Origin: Mollicutes bacterium
GTDB taxonomy: Bacteria; Bacillota_I; Bacilli_A; RF39; UBA660
Assembly (NCBI GenBank): GCA_012841465.1
Contig: DUUS01000072.1
Location: 1-5,408 of the forward strand
Direction: 5' to 3'
Length of the DNA: 5,408 nt
The position numbers were made by a program, and so were the translations under genes. This document shows, one piece after another, positions 1 through 4,532 of the stretch (position 1 is the first letter of the stretch; the number at the start of each line of letters is the position of its first letter). The notes beneath the pieces are model-generated. The model was not told where the DNA came from and ran no database searches. It worked only from the letters and a program-made list of their open reading frames with translations.

Positions 1-578
1 AAATCTTTATGATCTAAAGTTAAAGATAAATTTGCTTCTTTTTCATTTGCTAAATTAATAAAATTTATTATTTCAGGAGGATTTACTAACTCTTGCTTTA
101 TAGCAGTTAGTAAATCTCCTTGATATTTAATTATTTTATTTTTCATTATAATTACTTTTTTAGATATTTTATTTATAAATAAAGGGTCTCTACTTAGAAC
201 AATAAATTTAATATCATTATTAATAATTGCTTGTTTTATAAAGTGTGATATTGCATTATAACTTTTAGGAGACAATCCTTTTTCAAAGTCATTTAAAATA
301 ATTAAATCAGGATTTAATTTAATTGCTTTAATTAACTTAATTAATTTAACTTCACTCTCTGATAATTCTTTTATCTTTTTTAAAGAAATATTATTTTTTA
401 ATTTTAATTTTTCATATAGAGTACTATTCTTCTTTATAATGCTTTTTACTTTTTGATTAGGTTTTAATTTAATAGGTTGAATACCATCTACTAATATTCT
501 TAAATCGGATTCTTCACCAATAACGGCAGTAATGCTTTTAGTTTTAAAATAGTTATTATTAACATTTTTAACTACCAT
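1..578 (-). CDS. ecfA2: Degenerate EcfA2-like ABC ATPase, P-loop lost (partial, C-terminus off the left edge)
   Basis: An open frame of 192 codons runs to the window edge. In other bacteria EcfA2 pairs with EcfA1 to power an ECF vitamin or metal transporter at the inner face of the membrane. The ABC fold is recognisable by ungapped alignment: a signature-like LSESE at residues 72-76, a Walker B-like LIILNDFEKGLSP at 92-104, a switch-loop-like LSRD at 128-131, and an EcfA-type tail with PPEI at 167-170. Every catalytic motif is changed. The P-loop is GEESDLRIL (21-29) with no GK(S/T), Walker B Asp-Glu reads Asn-Asp, and the switch His is Arg. The P-loop-to-signature interval is only about 45 residues, where an intact family member has roughly 110, so the Q-loop region is mostly gone. 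The start is the ATG at 578, sharing one base with the stop of the upstream gene; an in-frame ATG at 587 is the alternative. The frame is open throughout, so it is either a maintained non-catalytic subunit or a slowly decaying gene. The EcfA2 assignment rests on gene order and C-terminal resemblance. Confidence 0.7.
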   Translation of the reverse strand, partial: MVVKNVNNNYFKTKSITAVIGEESDLRILVDGIQPIKLKPNQKVKSIIKKNSTLYEKLKLKNNISLKKIKELSESEVKLIKLIKAIKLNPDLIILNDFEKGLSPKSYNAISHFIKQAIINNDIKFIVLSRDPLFINKISKKVIIMKNKIIKYQGDLLTAIKQELVNPPEIINFINLANEKEANLSLTLDHKD

Positions 579-1324
579 TACTTCCATAGTTCACCAACTA
601 CTGATTCATTATCAAAATAAGTTTTATCTAGTAAATTATATGATTTAAGTCCGCTGCTTATATTAACTATAAAAGGAAGATCAAAACCTGCTTCTAAAAG
701 TAAACTTTCGTTTTCTAAAATATCTTTAGTAGTATCATACGCTATCATTTTAAAATCACTTATAACCATAATATGAGTTCCTAGTAGAAGTTCTTCTGGC
801 TCACTAGTAACATTTAAAATAGATATTTTATTTTCCTTAGCATATTTAACTATTTTTAATTTTTGTTCTTTAGTTAAATATTCCATTAAAGTATCAATTC
901 CTAGTAGTTTAGGTTTAATAATAAGAAGAGATAATATCTTAATTAAAGCTTGTTCTCCTTTAGTTAAATACTCTATTTTAGATTCAATTAAATCACTTAA
1001 TCCAAAATACTTAACAAATAATCTAATTTGTTTAATTGAATCTTCAAGTTCAATATTAAGAATATCTTGATAATAAAGTAGTTCTGTTTTAACATCTTTA
1101 GTATTGAACGTAAAATTATGAAGAGCTGCTGCTAGATTTTGTCTTTTAAACTCAAGAGGATACTCTTCTAATTTTTTTCCATCAATAAAAATATTGGGAT
1201 TGTACACTTGATTAATTAACATCTTTAAAACAGTGCTTTTTCCCGATGCTGGAAGACCGATTATATTAATAAAGGGCTTAAGCTCAATATTAATATTATA
1301 ATCTTTAATCTCTATATTTTTCAT
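578..1324 (-). CDS. ecfA1: Divergent EcfA1-like ABC ATPase with intact P-loop but altered catalytic residues
   Basis: 248 residues from the preferred start. It aligns without gaps to EcfA-type energy-coupling-factor ATPases from the signature to the switch loop. Walker A is intact (GLPASGKST, 23-31). The Q-loop Gln is His69. The signature is LTKGE (120-124) instead of LSGGQ. The Walker B Asp is kept (D144), but the catalytic Glu is Thr145. The switch His is Ser174. The C-terminal GFDLPFIV (213-220) is typical of EcfA tails. The N-terminal strand with the A-loop is shortened, with only 22 residues before the P-loop where the family has about 40. It could bind ATP, but hydrolysis in a normal pair looks doubtful. 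The start at 1324 is chosen because a purine-rich site, GGTGGGGGA, lies 7-8 bases upstream. An in-frame ATG at 1345 has no ribosome site and overlaps the probable -10 box. Translation is coupled to the next gene through TAATG. I am fairly sure of the family, not of the activity. Confidence 0.78.
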   Translation of the reverse strand: MKNIEIKDYNINIELKPFINIIGLPASGKSTVLKMLINQVYNPNIFIDGKKLEEYPLEFKRQNLAAALHNFTFNTKDVKTELLYYQDILNIELEDSIKQIRLFVKYFGLSDLIESKIEYLTKGEQALIKILSLLIIKPKLLGIDTLMEYLTKEQKLKIVKYAKENKISILNVTSEPEELLLGTHIMVISDFKMIAYDTTKDILENESLLLEAGFDLPFIVNISSGLKSYNLLDKTYFDNESVVGELWK

Positions 1325-1343
1325 AACGCATTCCCCCACCTTC

Positions 1344-1352
1344 ATTCTATCA
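1344..1352 (-). promoter_or_regulatory. Probable extended -10 promoter of the ecfA-like genes
   Basis: On the minus strand TGATAGAAT gives an extended -10 (TG, one base, TAGAAT). The -35 region about 17 bases upstream is weak (TTTATT) behind a T-rich tract. Transcription would start near 1337, leaving a leader of about a dozen bases that still contains the GGGGGA ribosome site. This placement also rules out the upstream ATG at 1345. Confidence 0.45.
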
Positions 1353-1386
1353 AAGAAAAAAAGATAAATAAAGGATTATGTTTTAT

Positions 1387-1402
1387 CAGGTTGGTAAACC
1401 TG
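1387..1402. repeat. Small perfect inverted repeat in the divergent intergenic region
   Basis: CAGGTT and AACCTG flank a four-base GGTA spacer, giving a perfect 6-bp dyad about 60 bp upstream of the ecfA-like start and 95 bp upstream of the toxin frame. It stands out from AT-rich surroundings by its GC content. It has no T-run after it, so it is not an obvious terminator. It could be an operator or a small hairpin; the role is unknown. Confidence 0.45.
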
Positions 1403-1469
1403 CATAGTTCTTGATTTATAGCTTTAAGTCTAGCCGTTATTTTAATTATTTAGTGGACCATTTTTCAAT

Positions 1470-1493
1470 TAAAATAAACTTCCACAAAAGTTT
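1470..1493 (+). promoter_or_regulatory. Possible -10 box and operator dyad of the toxin-antitoxin operon
   Basis: TAAAAT at 1470-1475 is a plausible -10 box, though no good -35 is seen 17 bases upstream. It is followed directly by AAACTT (1476-1481) and AAGTTT (1488-1493), a 6-bp inverted repeat with a 6-base spacer just before the toxin frame. Type II antitoxins of the HigA/XRE type usually bind dyads overlapping their own promoter, so this is the natural operator candidate. No Shine-Dalgarno sequence is present here. Confidence 0.3.
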
Positions 1494-1496
1494 GGT

Positions 1497-1844
1497 TTGA
1501 CGCTGGAAATACACGATAACAAATTAGTTAATATTTTAAATGATCCTAAAGCCGTTCAAAAGAAATTAGGATTTGAAATGACTAAAATTTTAAAAACAAG
1601 GCTAAATCAACTTGAGGCATCAAGTAACTTTAAAGAGTACCTAGATATAGGATTAGGCAAACCACATTCACTAACTAGAAATTTAAGTGGATACTATGGA
1701 ATACAATTAAATAGAAATTACCGGCTTATTGTCGAGCCACTTACTGAGTCACTTGATATAGAATAATTAAAGAAGTGCCAAAATATAAATATAAAAGGAG
1801 TGTTAGATTATCATGGTACAAAACATGAAAGGCTTATTCCCTGA
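1497..1844 (+). pseudogene. higB: HigB/RelE-like type II toxin interrupted by an in-frame TAA
   Basis: The first 89 codons match the small RelE/ParE-fold HigB-type toxins that act as ribosome-dependent mRNA interferases in the cytoplasm. Visible family features are a helical N-terminal half with RLNQLE (35-40), GLGKPHSL (52-59) and the core strand NYRLIVEP (74-81). A TAA at 1764-1766 ends the frame after residue 89. Reading on in the same frame gives 25 more codons without a stop, including GVLDYHGTKHERLIP, which looks like the normal end of this toxin family. They end at TGA 1842-1844, overlapping the antitoxin start by 32 bases. An intact protein would be about 115 residues, the usual length. 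A single change such as TCA to TAA would explain it. The 5' end is also weak: the only likely start is a TTG at 1497, with an in-frame stop at 1470-1472 and no ribosome site. It is most likely an inactive toxin. A functional short form, readthrough or a sequence error remain possible. Confidence 0.75.
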
Positions 1845-2895
1845 ATTAATAATACATCCAGGAGAAACAATTAAAGAAATACTAAATGACAGAAATATGT
1901 CTCAAGAAGAATTAGCAACAAGAACTGGTTTTTCACCTAAACATATTAGTGAAGTAATTAGCGGAAAAAAGGATGTCTCATCTAGGTTTGCTAATAAATT
2001 AGAATATGCATTAGGCATTGCTACTTCGTTTTGGATTAATTTACAAGGAATCTATGATAGGGAAATCATTGAACTTGAAAATGTAAATAATATTGAAACA
2101 AATGAACTAGAGGCTTTAAAAGAATTAAAAGATATAACAAACTACTGCGAAAATAATAACATAACTTCAACAGAAACAGCTAAGTCTAAACAAGTTTTAA
2201 ACATGAGAATGTTTTTAAATGTTAATGATTTAACTGTTATTCCCAATTTGCCAATAAAACAAGTGGCTTTTAGAGCCTCATCTAAGCATAAAATAAACAT
2301 ATATGTCCTTTATTCATGGCAAAAAATATGTCATCACTACACAAATAAAATTTCTGTCGAAAGTGAGTTTAATAAAGAACTTTTAAAATCAAAATTAGAA
2401 GATATTAAAAAAACAATGTTTTTAGAAGTAAGTGACATGACAAAAGAATTAGAAAAAATCTTTAAAGAGTGTGGTATTGCATTTGCAGTTGTCCCACATT
2501 TTAAAGGTGCTCCAGTACAAGGGTTTATACAAAAAACGAATTCAAAAGTGATATTGTGCATGACTATTAGACAATCTTTTAGTGATATTTTTTGGTTTAC
2601 ATTATTTCATGAAATCGGCCATTTAATAAATGATGATATTTCTAATAACTTTATCGACTTTACTTTTGAAAACGATGAAGAATTAGAAGCTGATAAATTT
2701 GCTAGTAATATTTTAATTCCTGACAAAGATTACAATAAGTTTATAACAAAAGGCGAATTAGATGAAGCTAGCATAAATAACTTTTCTATAAAACATAATG
2801 TTAAACCAGGTATATTGGTTGGTAGAATACAAAGAGATATAGATGATTATACTTTCCTTACTCATTTAAGAGATAGATATACTTGGGCAGAATAG
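1813..2895 (+). CDS. higA: HigA-type antitoxin: XRE helix-turn-helix fused to an ImmA/IrrE zinc peptidase domain
   Basis: 360 residues. Residues about 12-80 form a HigA-like XRE DNA-binding domain: HPGETIKEIL, MSQEELATRTG, then the recognition-helix region ISEVISGKK and a SFWINLQ segment. After a linker, residues about 215-335 form an ImmA/IrrE (COG2856) metallopeptidase domain with the zinc motif HEIGH at 266-270 and a likely third ligand in LEADKFA (E292). All zinc residues are intact. Such fused regulators normally neutralise a HigB-type toxin and repress their own operon; the peptidase may cleave a regulatory partner. The gene follows the toxin frame in the usual toxin-first order. AGGAG (1796-1800) is 12 bases before the ATG, a long spacing, and lies inside the toxin's severed 3' part. 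The only in-frame codons between the upstream TAG at 1804 and the ATG are ATT and ATC, so this start is secure. Oddity: the antitoxin is intact beside a broken toxin. Confidence 0.88.
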   Translation: MVQNMKGLFPELIIHPGETIKEILNDRNMSQEELATRTGFSPKHISEVISGKKDVSSRFANKLEYALGIATSFWINLQGIYDREIIELENVNNIETNELEALKELKDITNYCENNNITSTETAKSKQVLNMRMFLNVNDLTVIPNLPIKQVAFRASSKHKINIYVLYSWQKICHHYTNKISVESEFNKELLKSKLEDIKKTMFLEVSDMTKELEKIFKECGIAFAVVPHFKGAPVQGFIQKTNSKVILCMTIRQSFSDIFWFTLFHEIGHLINDDISNNFIDFTFENDEELEADKFASNILIPDKDYNKFITKGELDEASINNFSIKHNVKPGILVGRIQRDIDDYTFLTHLRDRYTWAE

Positions 2896-2896
2896 A

Positions 2897-2910
2897 ATAA
2901 GTATACTTAT
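2897..2910. repeat. 14-bp perfect palindrome just after the antitoxin stop
   Basis: ATAAGTATACTTAT is fully self-complementary with no spacer and starts one base after the TAG stop of the antitoxin gene. It resembles a dimeric repressor site, but its position downstream of a gene and its AT-only flanks mean it may be chance. No function is assigned. Confidence 0.5.
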
Positions 2911-2963
2911 GCTAAAAAAGTTAAATCTAAGAACTCGTTAACCTTGGAATGAATTACAACTAC

Positions 2964-3010
2964 TTAAGTAAAAACCCACACTCGATCGATGAGTGTGGGT
3001 TTTTGCTTAA
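2964..3010. terminator. Bidirectional Rho-independent terminator between convergent genes
   Basis: The arms 2964-2983 and 2991-3010 form a 20-bp stem with one G-T pair and a 7-base loop. The core is CCCACACTC with GAGTGTGGG. An A-run on the left and a T-run on the right are built into the stem, so either strand's transcript ends in a U-tract. It lies between the plus-strand antitoxin and the minus-strand ATPase and should serve both. Confidence 0.92.
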
Positions 3011-3027
3011 TTTCAATGTATCTTTTA

Positions 3028-4251
3028 TTACTTCTCTAAAAAAGGAATTGCTCCATATCTTCCAAGTAAATATCCTTTTTCTACATTTTCATTTTTTCTA
3101 ACTGCAAAGTTATCTAAAGGATAAATTACACTTGCTTCACTATGATTGTCTTTCTCAGTAAACCAAATTTGGTCTCTTCTAAGTATTTCTAAATCTAATA
3201 AATTTGTATCATGAGTATTAAAAATTAATTGAGAATTATTTTTGTTTATATCAGGGTCATTGATTATTTCTACTATATAATTAACAATATAAGGATGTAA
3301 ACTCTTGTCGAATTCATCTATAATTAATATTTTTCCATTATCCAGTACATCTTTTAAAACTGGAATAACAGAAAATACAACTTGTGTTCCTAAAGATTCT
3401 TCTGATATATCTAATTCGTATTCTTTTCCATCAATTATATGTTTCGTATTGACCCTGTATAAAGGTGCATCAAGAGGGAATAAAGGTCTGAAACTCTCTG
3501 GTACACCTACCCTAAAATCTTCAGTTATTTTTTCTTTGGTAACTTTATATCCCTTTATATTTAAATCGGCTTTTTGTAAAAAACTTAAAGCGAAATTTTC
3601 TATTTTTTTATCTTCATCATCATAATACTTATTAAAAGAATAGTTTTCTACTTGATCATAAGATAATATTACTCTGAGTTTCTCTGTTAAAAAATCATAT
3701 GCTGGTTGGGTTTTTTCATAATTCCATGTTGTAGCTGTTGCTACAAAGAATTTATTTGAGGTATTTTTCACTTTGATTTCATTCAGTTTTTTCTCTTCTG
3801 CTCGGCTAAACTTATAATCATTTACATTCATGCGTTTAAAAATATTAGCAGGTCTTCCACTTGGATAGTATGTTAAGTATTCTTCATATATTTTTTTAGA
3901 ATCTGCTACAAAGCCATATTCATATTTTATACCATCTACCATAAACTTAATATCGAACTCGCTTGGACTAACTCTCGATTTGTCATTAAACTTAAAAGGA
4001 GTTATTGGTAGCATTATATTAGGCGCATTAAAATTAGAGCGACTTATCATATCACCTACAAGTGCTAGTATCTTAAAGATATTAGTTTTTCCTGATGCAT
4101 TAGCTCCATAGATAGCAGTAACCTTTAACAATTTTTCTTTATCTATTAAAGCAACATTGTCTTTTAGGCTCTTATCTGAAGAAGCTTTCATTGTAAAAGT
4201 AGTTCTATCTTTAAATGATAAGAAATTTTTCACACTAAATTCTATTAACAT
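3028..4251 (-). CDS. AAA15/OLD-family ATPase, AbiLi-like defence ATPase
   Basis: 407 residues and apparently complete. The N-terminus (FSVKNFLSFKD, 5-15) is typical of COG1106 SMC/ABC-like ATPases. Walker A is GANASGKT (49-56), a signature-like ESLGTQ lies at 285-290, Walker B with catalytic Glu is ILIIDEFDKSLHP (308-320), and the switch histidine is in NTHD (345-348). All ATPase residues are intact. The middle (about 90-270) is a family-specific lid or coiled insert. The tail keeps the hallmark RRDQIWF (358-364) and EKGYLLGRYGAIP (391-403). Relatives include AbiLi of lactococcal abortive infection and ATPases paired with RloB-type TOPRIM effectors. Here no partner follows: the gene ends at a terminator and converges on the antitoxin. 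It has its own promoter, and AAAGGAGA sits 8 bases before the ATG. A defence role is inferred from the family and from the neighbouring toxin-antitoxin locus; the substrate is unknown. Confidence 0.88.
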   Translation of the reverse strand: MLIEFSVKNFLSFKDRTTFTMKASSDKSLKDNVALIDKEKLLKVTAIYGANASGKTNIFKILALVGDMISRSNFNAPNIMLPITPFKFNDKSRVSPSEFDIKFMVDGIKYEYGFVADSKKIYEEYLTYYPSGRPANIFKRMNVNDYKFSRAEEKKLNEIKVKNTSNKFFVATATTWNYEKTQPAYDFLTEKLRVILSYDQVENYSFNKYYDDEDKKIENFALSFLQKADLNIKGYKVTKEKITEDFRVGVPESFRPLFPLDAPLYRVNTKHIIDGKEYELDISEESLGTQVVFSVIPVLKDVLDNGKILIIDEFDKSLHPYIVNYIVEIINDPDINKNNSQLIFNTHDTNLLDLEILRRDQIWFTEKDNHSEASVIYPLDNFAVRKNENVEKGYLLGRYGAIPFLEK

Positions 4252-4272
4252 TAAATCATCTCCTTTGATAGT

Positions 4273-4301
4273 ATTATATGCATTTTATGATATAAAATCA
4301 A
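4273..4301 (-). promoter_or_regulatory. Sigma-A promoter of the AAA15 ATPase gene
   Basis: On the minus strand a TTGATT -35 (4301-4296) is separated by exactly 17 bases from a perfect TATAAT -10 (4278-4273). Initiation is expected near 4266, at the first A of the AAAGGAGA ribosome site (4266-4259), which predicts a very short leader of about 15 bases before the ATG at 4251. The upstream ctpA terminator means this gene is transcribed on its own. Confidence 0.8.
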
Positions 4302-4500
4302 CTGTTTCAGTAATTTTCATCCACATTTTGTTGTTTTCGTGCAAAAATGACGCCTTAATTTTGTTTTTAGGTCGTCAACAAGTTCAATTTTAAAAATGCA
4401 TCAGAACAGATTGAACACCCAGCTCCATAATAGCATGGTCATTTCTGTTTAGATGCGAGCAGCTTCATTTGGTTTTGATTAACATTTTTTATCTTTCGAT
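4302..4500. other. Non-coding intergenic region rich in overlapping inverted repeats
   Basis: No convincing gene is seen on either strand in this stretch. It holds consecutive complementary arms: CATTTTG with CAAAAATG (4324-4330/4342-4349, one extra base); TGACGCCT with AGG-T-CGTCA (4348-4355/4369-4377, one bulge); GTTCAAT with ATTGAAC (4382-4388/4410-4416, perfect); and GCATCAGAACAGA with TCTGTTTAGATGC (4398-4410/4444-4456, one mismatch and one G-T pair), enclosing CCAT/ATGG (4425-4428/4435-4438). The last two large stems share bases at or inside 4398-4416, so they would compete. The segment is also locally richer in G and C than its flanks. It could be a small RNA, a leader-type regulatory structure or the remains of a mobile element. 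I do not recognise a family. Confidence 0.4.
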
Positions 4501-4530
4501 AAAAAAAGAACTGTCGAAATTTAACAGTTC
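4501..4530 (-). terminator. Rho-independent terminator of the S41 protease gene
   Basis: On the minus strand GAACTGT (4530-4524) pairs with ACAGTTC (4514-4508) around a 9-base loop, followed by seven T (4507-4501). The hairpin begins two to three bases after the protease stop codon. A second AT-only dyad (4485-4493/4498-4506, loop TTTC) overlaps the T-tract. Confidence 0.85.
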
Positions 4531-4532
4531 CT

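Noticed and set aside
1325..1345. Longer N-terminus for the EcfA1-like protein from ATG 1345
   Set aside because: No ribosome site precedes it and it overlaps the extended -10 box, while ATG 1324 has a good purine-rich site at proper distance.
2337..2561. Open frame of 74 codons on the minus strand
   Set aside because: It lies wholly inside the antitoxin's peptidase-domain coding region on the opposite strand, has no ribosome site and shows no protein family features.
3305..3625. Open frame of 106 codons on the plus strand
   Set aside because: It is antisense to the AAA15 ATPase gene, whose motifs are intact across this stretch; the composition (Ser/Phe/Leu-rich) is that of a reverse shadow.
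4157..4393. Plus-strand open frame spanning the ATPase start and the intergenic region
   Set aside because: It is antisense to the ATPase N-terminus and its promoter, and the translation resembles no family.
4302..4500. Remnant of a transposase or other protein gene
   Set aside because: All frames on both strands were read; fragments between stops gave no recognisable transposase or family motif, and no terminal inverted repeats with target duplications were found.
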